A DNA stretch of 64,000 nt from Nosema muscidifuracis. Its lineage: Eukaryota > Microsporidia > Nosematidae. The stretch spans positions 62,001 to 126,000 of the forward strand of contig JAIOKI010000012.1 of NCBI GenBank assembly GCA_028335825.1, given 5' to 3'. Positions 50,622-61,935 of the stretch are shown piece after piece. Position numbers and translations under genes: made by a program. Each line of letters starts with the position of its first letter. Within the stretch, counting starts at the first letter, position 1. Under the pieces are notes generated by a model that saw only the letters and a program-made list of their open reading frames with translations, was not told the DNA's origin and ran no database searches.

Positions 50622-50903
50622 TTATATTACATTTTTCGAAGTTGTCAGCCCGTCGCGCTGGGCTATCGGGGTGGAAAATATCTCTTCATTAATATCTGGT
50701 GTTTCATTATAATTATTTTTCAGTTTTTTTTTCATCCTCTTTTTCTCGGCCTTCTTTTTATAGCTTTCTAGTGATAAATTTACGTCATTAAGTAATTCCA
50801 AATTTCTAAACATGTTTTCAGTATTCATAGAGTATTTCATCGAAAAAAACATGTTTAGCCATTTGTTTATTTTAATGTAAATGCGTGTTTTAACAAGACA
50901 CAT
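50622..50903 (-). CDS. Doubtful small basic protein or gene fragment with GC-rich 3' end
   Basis: The frame opens with a TTG at 50906; the first ATG is at 50903 (MCLVKTRIYIKINK), giving 93 aa. It has a Lys-rich helix (YKKKAEKKRMKKKLKNN). The last 18 codons include a sharply GC-rich block (about 50640-50675, GTCAGCCCGTCGCGCTGGGC) unlike anything nearby. It may be a fragment of an inserted element or a decayed gene rather than an intact one. Confidence 0.3.
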   Translation of the reverse strand: MCLVKTRIYIKINKWLNMFFSMKYSMNTENMFRNLELLNDVNLSLESYKKKAEKKRMKKKLKNNYNETPDINEEIFSTPIAQRDGLTTSKNVI

Positions 50904-50906
50904 CAA

Positions 50907-52211
50907 CTAGGCTCTTCATGACTCACATCTTCCTTAAATTGATAGGACATATCTAGAGTTACACTCTGACAAAAGTGATTTCAGATTCGAGACTAAACTT
51001 AATTTGTATATTCTAAAAATACCAAGGATTTTTAGTTTATTTTCAGTCTTCCATCTTAGTATTATGGTTAAATATATAATCATATCAAAGGATATGAAAT
51101 GAAATTTTTTTTCTTTATATTGATAATAAGTCGTATCCTTTTTTAAATTTCATAAATATTTACTTTATATTATTTATTTTATCTTTTAATTATTTTTTTA
51201 CATTCTATTATTATATTTATAAATATTTATTTTTTTTACATTCTATTATTATATTTATAAATATTTATTTTATCTGTTAATTATTTTTTTTATGTTTTTT
51301 ATAACTTCTATTAGAACATTTCACTATTTAAAGACATGTTTTATAATTTATATTCTTGATTATTATAAGGATAATCATCTTATCTAGACTTTTCATTCTA
51401 ATTGTTTATATATTACATTTATTTTTTAATTATTTTGTGTTAAATTTCCATTTTATTTTTTTGACAAACGGTTCGTCATTTTTGTTGTAAATTTAATTTA
51501 TTAGAAATTATTAATTAAAATTTGTGTAAACAACAAATTTGGAATTTATTAAATATAATTATAATATTAAGTTAATAAAACTAAAAACTTGTTTAATTCT
51601 ACATATATACGATAAAATATGAACTCTAATTAAATATTTAGCATAATAAGACTTAAATATCTTTAATACTACAAATAAAATATTTACTTCTAATATTATT
51701 TGTCAATAAATATAATCTGTCTAATACCAATTTTTGAAGTTTATATTATTTTTTTGATAAATTTAACTAGTTTATAAATCCTAAATCTTATTTACAATGT
51801 GACGTCATTAAAAGTATTTAGAAGAAAACGAAATTTAATAAAAATTTCAATTAACTATTCAATAACAGGTAAAAATATATTTAATTAAAAAAAATTAATT
51901 GACAAATATAATAATCTTAAAAAATTAAATAATATCGTTTAGTATCTGTGTTATCAAATAAATTAAATATATCAATTTAATCAACCAACTAAATTATAAA
52001 GATATTTAAATTTATTATTCAATCTTTAGGATCATTAAATTTGAGATAAACGAATAAAAAATATTAATTAACAAATAAATTTGATATTTTTAATCTATTT
52101 AATTTAATAACCAACATGTATACAGAATGTAATCAGGATGCTAGATAAAAAATAGTTGTAATTAATTTATTTGTTATTGATAACTATTTAAAAAAAAATT
52201 ATATAGATCTT
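50907..52211. other. 1.3-kb gene-free stretch
   Basis: A short repeat (TTTACATTCTATTATTATAT plus TTATAAATATTTATTTT) is duplicated at about 51195-51275. Otherwise featureless AT. Confidence 0.4.
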
Positions 52212-54104
52212 ATGAAAAAAATAGTATATACATTAATATTATTTGAATCTGTCATATCGGCTAATCCGTGTGGTAACTCTGTACCAGATAGTGGTCCTCA
52301 GAAAAAAGGTGGTGGATCTCAAAATGGAGCTCAGACTTGTAGTAATACACCATTTGGAGGGTTTCCTATGAATAGTCTTGGAGGAATGGGTGGTATGTCA
52401 AGTGGAATGAGCTCTATGGGTATGTCAAGAGGAATGAACTCTTCGGATATGTCAAGAGGAATGAACTCTATGGGTATGTCAAGTGGAATGAGTTCACAAT
52501 TCGGAAATAGTTCAAGATCACGAAGTTTAATGGATCGTATGCTTGGTAGAAATAAAGAAGAAGAGGAATGTGAGAAATGTAAGGAAACTTGTCCTGATGG
52601 ATGTGGACCCAAACAAAGAAACGGATCTTCTAATAATAAAGATCGATCATGTAATTGTGAACATGAAAAAGATGGTAATGAAGGTTCAGAAAATCAGGCC
52701 ACAAAACGAAATGCATCTCAGAATTCTAGTGGAAGACCTGGACAAGGAGGTAGAGGTGGCACATGTAATTGTGAACATGAAAAAGATGGTAATGGAGGTT
52801 CAGAAAATCAGGCCACAAAACGAAATGCATCTCAGAATTCTAGTGGAAGACCTGGACAAGGAGGTAGAGGTGGCACATGTAATTGTGAACATGAAAAAGA
52901 TGGTAATGGAGGTTCAGAAAATCAGGCCACAAAACGAAATGCATCTCAGAATTCTAGTGGAAGATCTGGACAAGGAGGTAGAGATTGCAAAAATGGTGAT
53001 TGTTCTAACAGAGGAGAAGGTAGACCTGGACAAGGAGGCAGAGATTGCAAAAATGGTGATTGTTCTAACAGAGGAGAAGGTAGACCTGGACAAGGAGGCA
53101 GAGATTGCAAAAATGGTGATTGTTCTAACAGAGGAGAAGGTAGACCTGGACAAGGAGGTAGAGATTGCAAAAATGGTGATTGTTCTAACAGAGGAGAAGG
53201 TAGACCTGGACAAGGAGGCAGAGATTGCAAAAATGGTGATTGTTCTAACAGAGGAGAAGGTAGATCAGGACAAGAAGGTAGACCTGGGCAAGGAGGTAGA
53301 GATTGCAAAAATGGTGATTGTTCTAAAAGAGGAGAAGGTAAACCAGGTGAAAAACCACCAGGTCCAGAAGGTAAAGATTGTAAAAATGGTGATTGTTCTA
53401 AAAGAGGAGAAGGTAAACCAGGTGAAAAACCACCAGGTCCAGGAGAAGGTAAACCAGGTGAAAAACCACCAGGTCCAGAAGGTAAAGATTGTAAAAATGG
53501 TGATTGTTCTAAAAGAGGAGAAGGTAAACCAGGTGAAAAACCAACAGGTCCAGGAGAAGGTAAACCAGGTGAAAGACCACCAAGCCCAGGAGGTAGACCA
53601 GGTGAAAGACCACCAAGCCCAGGAGGTAGACCAGGTGAAAGACCACCAGGCCCAGGAGGTAAACCAGGTGAAAGACCACCAAGCCCAGGAGGTAGACCAG
53701 GTGAAAGACCACCAGGCCCAGGAGGTAAACCAGGCGAAAGACCACCAGGCCCAGGAGGTAGACCAGGTGAAAGACCACCAGGCCCAAGTGGTTCTCCATC
53801 AGGTCCAGGAGGTCCTCCACCAGGTCCAGGAGGTCCCCCACCAGGTCCAGGAGGTCCTCCACCAGGTCCAGGAGGTCCCCCACCAGGTCCAAGAGGTCCT
53901 CCACCAGGTCCAGGAGGTCCCCCACCAGGTCCAAGAGGTTCTCCATCAGGTCCAGGAGGTCCCCCACCAGGTCCAGGAGGTCCCCCACCAGGTCCAGGAG
54001 GTCCTCCACCAGGTCCAGGAGGTCCTCCACCAGGTCCAAGAGGTTCTCCACCAGGTCCAAGAGGTTCTCCACCAGGTCCAAGAGGTTCTCCACCAGGTCC
54101 ATAA
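52212..54104 (+). CDS. Secreted Gly/Pro-rich hierarchical repeat protein (630 aa), spore wall or polar tube candidate
   Basis: A signal peptide MKKIVYTLILFESVISA (1-17) precedes NPCGNSVPDSG. Then follow a Met/Gly/Ser block (GMSSGMSSMGMSRGMNS, about 55-100), a Cys-rich hinge (ECEKCKETCPDGC), three 38-aa repeats with CNCEHEKDGN, six 20-aa repeats with DCKNGDCSNRGEG, longer GKPGEKPPGP units, about seven 11-aa GRPGERPPSPG units and a tail of about fourteen 7-aa GPPPGPG units. Cys pairs in the repeats could form disulfide cross-links. A signal peptide plus Pro/Gly repeats and Cys is like polar tube protein 1, but homology is not shown. No transmembrane segment or GPI-like end is visible. Confidence 0.8.
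   Translation: MKKIVYTLILFESVISANPCGNSVPDSGPQKKGGGSQNGAQTCSNTPFGGFPMNSLGGMGGMSSGMSSMGMSRGMNSSDMSRGMNSMGMSSGMSSQFGNSSRSRSLMDRMLGRNKEEEECEKCKETCPDGCGPKQRNGSSNNKDRSCNCEHEKDGNEGSENQATKRNASQNSSGRPGQGGRGGTCNCEHEKDGNGGSENQATKRNASQNSSGRPGQGGRGGTCNCEHEKDGNGGSENQATKRNASQNSSGRSGQGGRDCKNGDCSNRGEGRPGQGGRDCKNGDCSNRGEGRPGQGGRDCKNGDCSNRGEGRPGQGGRDCKNGDCSNRGEGRPGQGGRDCKNGDCSNRGEGRSGQEGRPGQGGRDCKNGDCSKRGEGKPGEKPPGPEGKDCKNGDCSKRGEGKPGEKPPGPGEGKPGEKPPGPEGKDCKNGDCSKRGEGKPGEKPTGPGEGKPGERPPSPGGRPGERPPSPGGRPGERPPGPGGKPGERPPSPGGRPGERPPGPGGKPGERPPGPGGRPGERPPGPSGSPSGPGGPPPGPGGPPPGPGGPPPGPGGPPPGPRGPPPGPGGPPPGPRGSPSGPGGPPPGPGGPPPGPGGPPPGPGGPPPGPRGSPPGPRGSPPGPRGSPPGP
52650..54100. repeat. Nested tandem repeats, units 114, 60, 33 and 21 bp
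   Basis: Inside the 630-aa gene: 114-bp units begin at 52650, 52764 and 52878; 60-bp units at 52983, 53043, 53103, 53163 and 53223 plus one offset copy at 53298; 33-bp units from about 53550 to 53780; 21-bp units from about 53800 to the stop. GC content is far above the window average. Confidence 0.93.
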
Positions 54105-54521
54105 GTCTGATAAATATCTGTATATTTTTTTATATGATCTTTCCAAATATTATGTTGAAGCAGTTAAATCCTTAAAGATTCAATATTAAAAAATATTTTG
54201 TATATATCTTTTTATAATTTCTTATATCTAATTAATATAAAAAATTCTCTAACAGTTTACTCAAATAACCATTTCAAAGTTTAATATTATAGAAGGGCTG
54301 TTTTTTAATTAAAATAATTATAACAAAAGTAATTTCTTAGAAAAGATCTAAGTTAGATCATTTTCAATGAGAGATAAAAAAATCAACTCATTGAAATTAT
54401 TTTACTTCTTGCAATTTGAATATTCATTAGCTGAACTAATATATAATAACATAATATAGAGTAAGGGATAGTTTCTCAAGCACGATACTATCCTTTATTA
54501 TTTATTATGCAAAATACATTT
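54105..54521. other. Short gene-free spacer
   Basis: Between two convergent genes; nothing recognised. Around 54320-54420 the composition is slightly less AT-rich. Confidence 0.4.
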
Positions 54522-55067
54522 TTAATTAATTTTTTTTTTAATTACACTATTTTTTAGAGTATTGTAATATAACACTGTATCATGCAATAGAGAAAATTTC
54601 CTTCCACAATGTGTACTATACAAAAAAGAATTAACTTCTTGTAGAACTCTATCTCTATCAAGTCCTTTAGCTATTCTCTCATAATCTTCTTTTTCTTTCA
54701 GACCGTAACCAACCAATGTATAAACAGATGTATCCATTTTCATTGTAAAATATTCTTTAGCAAATTCAATACCTTCAATGATCTCATCCCTAGCTACAAA
54801 ATCAATAAATGACAGCTTAGCAAGATTGGCCAAAAGATTTTGATCTATAGTATCATACATTCTAAGTTTAAGAAAAGCTTTTTCTGACTTTTTATTTTTT
54901 ATATAATCTATAATTTCTTTTCTTAGTAACATATTTGCATCAGATTTTGGATCTGATGATTGATTTATTAGTTTGTATGTAGATGTAGAGCATGAATACT
55001 GTATATGATCTTGAACTATTTTCTTAATTATTGATTTAATTTCTTTGTATTTTTTATCTTTAGACAT
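54522..55067 (-). CDS. Helical cytosolic-type hypothetical protein (181 aa)
   Basis: It starts MSKDKKYKEIKSIIKKIVQDH, with no signal peptide or membrane helix, and reads as a compact helical protein with little low complexity (DTIDQNLLANLAKLSFIDFVARDEIIEGIEFAKEY cited in parts: ANLAKLSFIDFVARDE). Two Cys (about 26 and 155). GCCCT lies directly before the ATG, supporting the start. No family recognised. It is convergent with the 630-aa secreted gene. Confidence 0.65.
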   Translation of the reverse strand: MSKDKKYKEIKSIIKKIVQDHIQYSCSTSTYKLINQSSDPKSDANMLLRKEIIDYIKNKKSEKAFLKLRMYDTIDQNLLANLAKLSFIDFVARDEIIEGIEFAKEYFTMKMDTSVYTLVGYGLKEKEDYERIAKGLDRDRVLQEVNSFLYSTHCGRKFSLLHDTVLYYNTLKNSVIKKKIN

Positions 55068-55099
55068 AGGGCATCGAAAAATTAAAGAAATTTATATAA

Positions 55100-58000
55100 T
55101 TTTTTGATAAAAATTTGATCTTTTACAATGAAATATATTTTTTAGATGATGTCATAGAAAAATATTATTTTTGAAGATTTAAACAATATTTAATAAAACT
55201 TGAATTCTTTGTATAAATAACAGTTATTGAGAAAATTCAATGTTTTACTGGAAAAAAATAAAGTTAAAGTTTTAATAATTCTAATTTACTGATGAGATTA
55301 TAGATTATATACACTTTTTAACTAAAACAAATTCAATAATTAATTATCTGTTCGATGAATTTCCTTTTCAACAGATCTCACTCCATGTTCTCATTTGGAT
55401 TTATTTTCAACTATGATGTACGGCCAAATAAATTATTACGTTTACTATTTATAAATAAAATTATGGTCCTTCTACTACATAATCAGCACCTAATTTTCTT
55501 TTGTTCGTTTCTTCGACTTTTTATAAACTAAAAAGAAACATTGTTCCGTCATTTTCGGATTTTTTGTTTCTTTGATTTAAAAATACAACTCAAAATTGCT
55601 TGGGAACTAATCAATAGTTTTAGACATGGCAAAAGTTTTTACGTAAAGCATCATAAAAGAAAATATATTATAATTTCCAATTGAAGTCACAATGTAAATC
55701 AGTAATACTTGAGGAAGTATTCGATCAAATTTATCTTTATATTCACTCACGTATTAGCTCATTTTTATAATAATTAATTGTTAGTTTTATTAACCAACTC
55801 ATTTCTTTTCAAGCCGTTACAAAATAGAATTAATAAATTTTATTTAAAAAATTCTTATTTGAGATTCACTAATTTGTAGTAAATTTTATACCATAACCAC
55901 TTCTAATCTTTTTCACTAAACTATGTTTCAAAATACGTTTTCAATCAAAAACTTGGATATTTCATAAGCTGACTTGTTTTTGATAGTTTTATTCTTTACT
56001 CATTTGGTCATATAATTATGAATTTCTTTCATAATGACACTTCGGTAAGGCCCTAATAAAATCAATTTTAATTGAATATAATGATAATTCAAGAACAGTA
56101 AGATAATATCTATTTTGTTATTTTATCTTTTATTCTCTAAGTATATTTAACCCTTTAATCACTTCTAAGCATGCTTGCCTATTTATATTTGATTTGGTAT
56201 ACTGTGATTTAAAAACAAATATGTATTCTCTGAGCCACCATGATCAAGAAGTGGCTTGCTTCTCGTTTTTTTATATACATTATCTATATCTTCTTGTTTT
56301 AAAAATAAAAGTTTAAAATTTAATCTAGCTAATTAATATTCTGGTACATTTTCATCACTTTATATCAATTAAATACACATTCACTTGGGTATTCTTATTT
56401 GCAAGGAGTTAATCTAGTACAACATATAAATTGCTTGTGATATATTCTTATTACTAGCTCTTGATGACAAATCTTACTGCTAAAGTCCTTTTAAAATTGT
56501 ATCATACTTCAATCAAAGCTTGTCAAAATTTCTGGAACAGTTACTTTTCTATTTCCCTGCTTCTGCTTTAATATACAACCTTAATATTAATTGAAGCATC
56601 AATTTCAAACGGCAAACTTATATTAGAAATAAGATACTGATAAATTCTTTTCTTAGTTCGTTTATGACCATATTAATTTCTAACTTCTCGTTTACGGTTT
56701 GGCATAATAGATTTTTTTTTTTAAAGCTTATAATAGAAATAAACAATAATTTTCCTGTTTATTACTTTTTAGAAACTCTACACACCAAAATTGAAACCTT
56801 GCCGTAGCATTTGTTGGATCAGATAATGTTCTTTAAATTGAAATTTTATGTAGAATTCATAAAAGCTGTGTTTTCATTTGAGCATCTGTTCTTCAAATCC
56901 AATTTTGAAAACACTTTTGTATCATCTAATACGTTAATGTACTATTAGATTAGAAAAGTAAAAAAAAATTTAATTCTTAGTCGATATAAAACCTCATTTT
57001 CTCATTTCTTTTCAGTATGATTACAACCAAACAATTCCATCTATTATTCGATCCCTCAAAAATGTCTTTCTCGTAGATGTGTTTTTTATGTACACTCATC
57101 AAATAGTTCCTCTTGCTGATTGGCACAGTATTATGCTGATCATCTTGTGCTCAATTCCGAAATCATTAGAAGGTTTTTAATATCTGGTTGTTAAAATTTA
57201 AAAATTTATTAATCGTACTGTTTTTCTGTTTGGAGGGTCTTTATAAAGCGATAAAAGATGAATTACTGCTTTAACAAAAATAATTTATTATTTTATATTT
57301 ATTTCAATCTTAACGTTCACTCTAATTATGAAATTTCTTCTTAAGATGGTAAATAATTTATTATTTTATATTCATTATCAATCTTAAAGTTCACTCTAGT
57401 TATGAAATTCCTTCTTAAGATGTTATTTCCACTTAAGTTTCTTACTAAATATACTTCATTGGTAAATACTTGGATACCTTTTATATTATACATTTCTTGT
57501 TGACAACAATTTCTCATATATCATTTATACAATTAAAAATTTAATTTTTTCATCTTTTCTTTATATACTAGTCTCTCATTCGCAAAACTAGCTTTGCTTT
57601 TATATCAACTAAAATCAAAAACTTCACACCTTTCAATATATCTTTTCTTTATTCATAGAATTCTCATCAGATACTATTGAACATTTTTTATTCGTGTTAT
57701 TTGTATTTTCTTTCACATCAATAGTTACATTTTATAATTAAAGTTTAAACACTTGTTTCTATAATGATCTTCTCCACCATTTTGTTATTATGTATTTTTT
57801 TAAGATTTGTCTCCTTTATTTTCACATTTAATTTTTCAATGCATTTTTTGATGTTCTCGATTATTTCCAGTAAAATATTTCAAGACTCATTGTTTATAGC
57901 TTTTCTTTTTTGCAACGAACTTAAACTTTAGAAATTTCTTTTACTAAATTTCCCTGTTCAATTTATGTATCTTTATTTATCATCATTAACTTATAAATAA

Positions 58001-58650
58001 ATCTTCATAAGAATAATCACTAGTCCTTCAAATAGTCTTCTATAAAGTTTTTTAACATAATAATTATCCTCACATGAATTCTTCCTAATATATTCTCATA
58101 ATACTTATCTTTAAAAATACTATATTTTCAGTCTCGTTTTTAATAATAGTTTCATACCAAAAAGGGGTTTACCGTTAAGAAGTCTTAAAATTTTAGATCA
58201 TTCCAATCTTTTTCTAGATAAACAAATAAAACTTACTACTGTTCCAAATTCTTATTTTTATCATCAAAACTGTAGTCAACTTTTCAATTTAAATCCATTG
58301 TCGCTAATACTACCACTTTTTCATCTTTAGAGGATAAAGATGTTAATTTTTTAAGATTAAATACTTTTATAAGTTGACTAATTTTAAAATATTTTTTTTC
58401 ATTTCTTTGTTCATAAGAAAAGGTGTGTATAATTTTAAAATTTTTTCATCATTCAAAGATCTATGCCGTATTTATAATTATTATGTAATTTAATGACGTG
58501 TTTTATTTCATTTATAAAGATTGATACGAATTTCAATCTATTTTTAATTTAGTATATTATTTTTACATTAGTTTCTAAATATAAGAAGAATTTTGTCTAT
58601 TACTCAAATCCAGTAAGAAATGTTTGTAACAGTTAAATTAAATATTTTTT
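55100..58650 (-). mobile_element. Decayed stretch with Ty3-like pol traces (fossil)
   Basis: About 3.5 kb with no gene but with composition less AT-extreme than true spacers. The segment around 57.1-57.25 kb on the minus strand resembles the end of the reverse transcriptase region of Ty3/gypsy elements (a DPPNRKTVRLINF-like run). I read the whole as one or more very old LTR-element remains with well over ten breaks. Limits are approximate; no LTRs of the 82-bp type were noticed at its ends. Confidence 0.35.
57279..57425. repeat. Tandem duplication, about 72 bp, two copies
   Basis: The block AATAATTTATTATTTTATAT through ATGAAATTTCTTCTTAAGAT occurs twice in direct succession within the decayed stretch. 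Confidence 0.75.
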
Positions 58651-58692
58651 TATAAGTTTATTTTAAATTATTTTATATACAAATCATTTATT

Positions 58693-58887
58693 CTAATCTG
58701 TTCCATTATTCGCACTATCTTCAATAAACGATGATTTACCTGCTCCTCCATCTCCAACTCCTGGTATAGGTAAAGATACAGGAAGAATTGAACCTTGTGT
58801 AGCACCAGATCCCGAAGTAAACAGTACTACGAGAAGAGTAAAGAATACAAGTACAACGACTATGACAATAATCATATCTCTTTGCAT
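58693..58887 (-). CDS. Small signal-anchored protein (64 aa)
   Basis: MQRDM, then one long hydrophobic helix (about 6-24, IIVIVVVLVFFTLLVVLFT), then a Gly/Ser/Pro-rich tail (SGSGATQGSILPVSLPIPGVGDGGAGK) with an acidic end. First of four very small anchored proteins in 58.7-62.2 kb; the only one on the minus strand and the only one without the ATAGGTTA box. The higher-GC codons of the tail support a real gene. Function unknown. Confidence 0.65.
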   Translation of the reverse strand: MQRDMIIVIVVVLVFFTLLVVLFTSGSGATQGSILPVSLPIPGVGDGGAGKSSFIEDSANNGTD

Positions 58888-58919
58888 AATAATTAAAGAA
58901 AAAATTAATTTATATTTTC

Positions 58920-59865
58920 GTAATGAAACATAACAAATAGATTTATTAATAAAATTCTCGACAGGTTATTTAACTAATAAAATTATAATCTTGATACTTT
59001 TAAGACAAATAGTATCAAAATATGATTATAAAAGATAATAAAAAATTAGATTAGATGAAGTACTTGTTTTAAATATATAATTATTTTTTAATTTCTTATA
59101 AACTTGTAATTAAATAAATTAAGTCAGTTTATTTTGTTTATTAAAAAATTATTTTTTTTAAATTAAAATTTCCATATTAAACAAGTAAAATATTTAAACA
59201 AAGAATAATTTATTTACCCCTTTAAATTACAATTATCTATATTATTTTTATTTAATTTCATAATTAAATTTATAAAGTTTTATTTTAAAATTTAAATAAA
59301 TATTTTATTATTTTTACTCAAGTAGGTGTACTTATTTATAATAATTTAATATAAATATTTTATATACACTATTTATATAATTTATTTTATAATTTATTTT
59401 ATATACTTATTATATAATATATTTATATTTAATTATTATATAATATATATTATATACTTATTATATTAATAAATATATTGTTGATATTTTAAAAATTTTA
59501 TAAAAAGAACCCTGAGTTTTTTTAGGATGTCTGAAATGAATATAAATAAAACTATTAACATATATATTATATAATAATTAAATAATAATTGTTATACACT
59601 ACTTATATTAAATATTTTATAAAAAGTAATGTCTATTTGTTAATTTAACTTATTTAATTAATTATTTTATATTCTTTTTTATTGGTTAATTTAATTTAAA
59701 ACTAGTAACACTAATTCTAAAAAGAATATATCATTAAATATAATTAATAACATTAAATATAAAGATATCTTTATTTATTAAATAAATCAATCATATTTGA
59801 AAATCTGTTTTTGATAATCAATAAGAAATCTAACAGGTCAAATATCTTTAAATATATTTTAAAAT
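58920..59865. other. AT-rich spacer containing the solo LTR
   Basis: Apart from the solo LTR and a TATA-rich run (about 59340-59470), nothing recognised. Confidence 0.4.
59479..59560 (-). mobile_element. Solo LTR of the Ty3-like element
   Basis: 82 bp beginning TGTTGATATTTT and ending ACTATTAACA, near-identical to the LTRs at 43.25 and 45.2 kb but inverted relative to the sequence as numbered there. No internal element sequence attached. Only a few differences from the intact LTRs, so younger than the 22.7-kb copy. Confidence 0.88.
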
Positions 59866-59871
59866 AAGATA

Positions 59872-59880
59872 ATAGGTTAC
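59872..59880 (+). promoter_or_regulatory. ATAGGTTAC box, 46 bases before ATG
   Basis: Within ATAGGTTACTTATT. The same box occurs at 60605 and 61893 at near-equal distance from the next microprotein start. Confidence 0.5.
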
Positions 59881-59917
59881 TTATTTCTATAAAAGAAAAA
59901 AATATTATAAAGATAAG

Positions 59918-60106
59918 ATGATTATGAATTTTATTATTATTATTGTTTCTATTATTATTATCATTGCAATTGTTATGTGGTTCTTTTCAGGTAAGAATGA
60001 TGAAAGTAAAGGTATTATGTCATCAACTGATGAGAAAAAACCAGAAGAAGAAAAAGGTAAAGCATCAGGATTAAGAGATTCGGGAGATAAAATGTATACA
60101 GATTAA
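59918..60106 (+). CDS. Small signal-anchored protein (62 aa)
   Basis: MIMNF, then a hydrophobic helix (about 5-23, IIIIVSIIIIIAIVMWFF) and a charged Ser/Lys/Glu/Gly tail (SGKNDESKGIMSSTDEKKPEEEKGK). Met3 (59924) could also start. The same plan as its three neighbours: short N-terminus, one helix, small polar tail. No CCC signal; instead an ATAGGTTAC box lies upstream. Function unknown. Confidence 0.6.
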   Translation: MIMNFIIIIVSIIIIIAIVMWFFSGKNDESKGIMSSTDEKKPEEEKGKASGLRDSGDKMYTD

Positions 60107-60149
60107 GATTAAATAAATCATACTGTACTTCAATATTTTATATTTTTAT

Positions 60150-60600
60150 ACTTTAATTATAAACTTAATATTTAATATGTTAATTTAAATGAGGTATTTG
60201 AAATTAATACTCAATAATTATAATAAATTTATCATTAGGTATGTTAATTTAGTATTTTAATTAATAAAAGACTTTAAAAAATAATTATATATAAAGCAAT
60301 CATGTAATTATAATACATATAATATAATAATTATATAATAAATCATGTAAGTATTATAATATATCTATACAATAATTATACAATAATTATATAATAAATC
60401 ATGTAATAATAATGTATCTATCATTTTTTATTTTATAATACCAAAATTAATTATGACGTATTTATTAATAATCAATGAGTACTAACAAATTATGAAACTA
60501 TATATTAATTTTATATATTAGTACTACATATATTAAAATTACTCATTGAATTTATAATTGGTTAATCTAATAATTAATACTTATGTCACTAATCAACAAT
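60150..60600. repeat. AT spacer with ATAATTATATAATAAATCATG-type repeats
   Basis: Around 60290-60415 the run ATAATAAATCATGTAA recurs three times with ATAATAATTATA between. Nothing else seen. Confidence 0.5.
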
Positions 60601-60604
60601 AATG

Positions 60605-60613
60605 ATAGGTTAC
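60605..60613 (+). promoter_or_regulatory. ATAGGTTAC box, 45 bases before ATG
   Basis: Within ATAGGTTACTTATT, matching the box at 59872 over 14 bases. Confidence 0.5.
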
Positions 60614-60649
60614 TTATTAACTATATAAGATAAGTTACTTATTTTATTT

Positions 60650-60796
60650 ATGATAAGTAACTTAATCTTAATTATAATTTTATTCTTTATATTAATATGG
60701 TGGGTATATAGTTATAAATCAGAAGAAGAAGTTTATATAATTAGTTTTATAAATAACACTTCTAATGGAAATGTAGGAAGAGAATCATCAAGATAA
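60650..60796 (+). CDS. Signal-anchored microprotein (48 aa)
   Basis: The frame reads MISNLILIIILFFILIWWVY, then SYKSEEEVYIISFINNTSNG and NVGRESSR before TAA. One hydrophobic helix (about 5-20) ends in WW, like the MWFF end of the neighbour at 59918, followed by a small polar tail. Its place in the cluster, the same plan, and the ATAGGTTAC box 45 bases upstream support it despite its size. Confidence 0.5.
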   Translation: MISNLILIIILFFILIWWVYSYKSEEEVYIISFINNTSNGNVGRESSR

Positions 60797-61880
60797 AAAA
60801 AGTATTTTTTTACTTAATATAATGAAATAATATAATTTTTTGATATTAATTAAATATTAATAATACTTTTATATATTTTTTATACTCAATATAATGAAAT
60901 AATATTAATTTTTGATATTAATTAAATATTATAATACTTTTATATATTTATAATACTCAATATAATGAAATAATATAAGTATTTGATATTATTTATAATT
61001 TAATGAAATATATAAAAATGAATTTTTTTATTATTCTAGCTATACTTGATAAAATAATATAAGAAACTTAATTAAAGTACTTATTTATTTTTACTATAAA
61101 TAAAGAAATATTCTTTAAATATTTCATTCTTTTATAAATTATATTAAAAGAAACTATTTAATTAAATTTTATATTCCTATATGACCTAATTATATCTAAT
61201 TATTTTTTACAAGATGAATGACACTTGAAACTCAATTAAACATAAACCTTTAAATATCTTTTTTTCCTAACCTACTACTATATAAATTTAATATAAAGAT
61301 TGAAGTAAAAGTGTATTTAAAATATTAAATGTAACTCTAGAAAGCTTTACTTGGATTATTGAAGAGTTATTCAATCTAATAACATGAAAAATGTGGGATA
61401 ATCACTTCAGAAAAATTATTATTACATTGACACTTATAGTATAAGAAAATAGATTAAAATTTATACCCTTTATTTTATGAGAAAACTTCATTGAACATTG
61501 TTTATTTTTGAAGGGTTCTTATTTGTAGTTTTTCAATTTGATCTTAATTTATGACAAGAACAAATTAGTACTTAACAAGTTCAACATTATTTTGAATATA
61601 ATGACATCATTATTTTTTAATATATGATACCATTAATTTTAATTTAAAGATATTATTTTTTAATTATGAGATAAATATTTCAATTTAAAGATATCATTAT
61701 TTTTTAATTATGATACAAATATTTCAATTTAAAGATTAAATTTTCAATATTAAAAAAATATTTTCTAATTATGATACAAATATTTCAATATTAAAAAAAT
61801 ATTTTATATTTTATTTGTACATATATCTTAAGAAATAAATGATAATCAATATTCTGTTATTTAAGTACCACTAATCACCT
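60797..61880. repeat. AT spacer with two groups of degenerate repeats
   Basis: Units of TATAATGAAATAATAT with TTTGATATTAATTAAATATT occur three times at 60815-61000, and ATTTCAATTTAAAGATATCA-like units about four times at 61640-61800. Bases 61200-61560 are plain with no gene recognised. Confidence 0.6.
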
Positions 61881-61892
61881 ACTTAATTTTTT

Positions 61893-61900
61893 ATAGGTTA
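61893..61900 (+). promoter_or_regulatory. ATAGGTTA box, 43 bases before ATG
   Basis: Within TATAGGTTATCATTTAA; third copy of the box found before the microprotein genes. Confidence 0.45.
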
Positions 61901-61935
61901 TCATTTAATACAAAAATAAATTTAAAGATCACGTT

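Noticed and set aside
53790-54104. Collagen-like triple helix in the Gly/Pro tail
   Set aside because: The unit is 7 residues (GPPPGPG), so Gly does not fall at every third position over any length.
52543-54189. Long second-frame open reading frame (548 codons) overlapping the 630-aa secreted gene, and several long minus-strand frames there
   Set aside because: All repeat units are multiples of 3 bases, so every frame repeats without stops. Only the first frame has a signal peptide and sensible composition.
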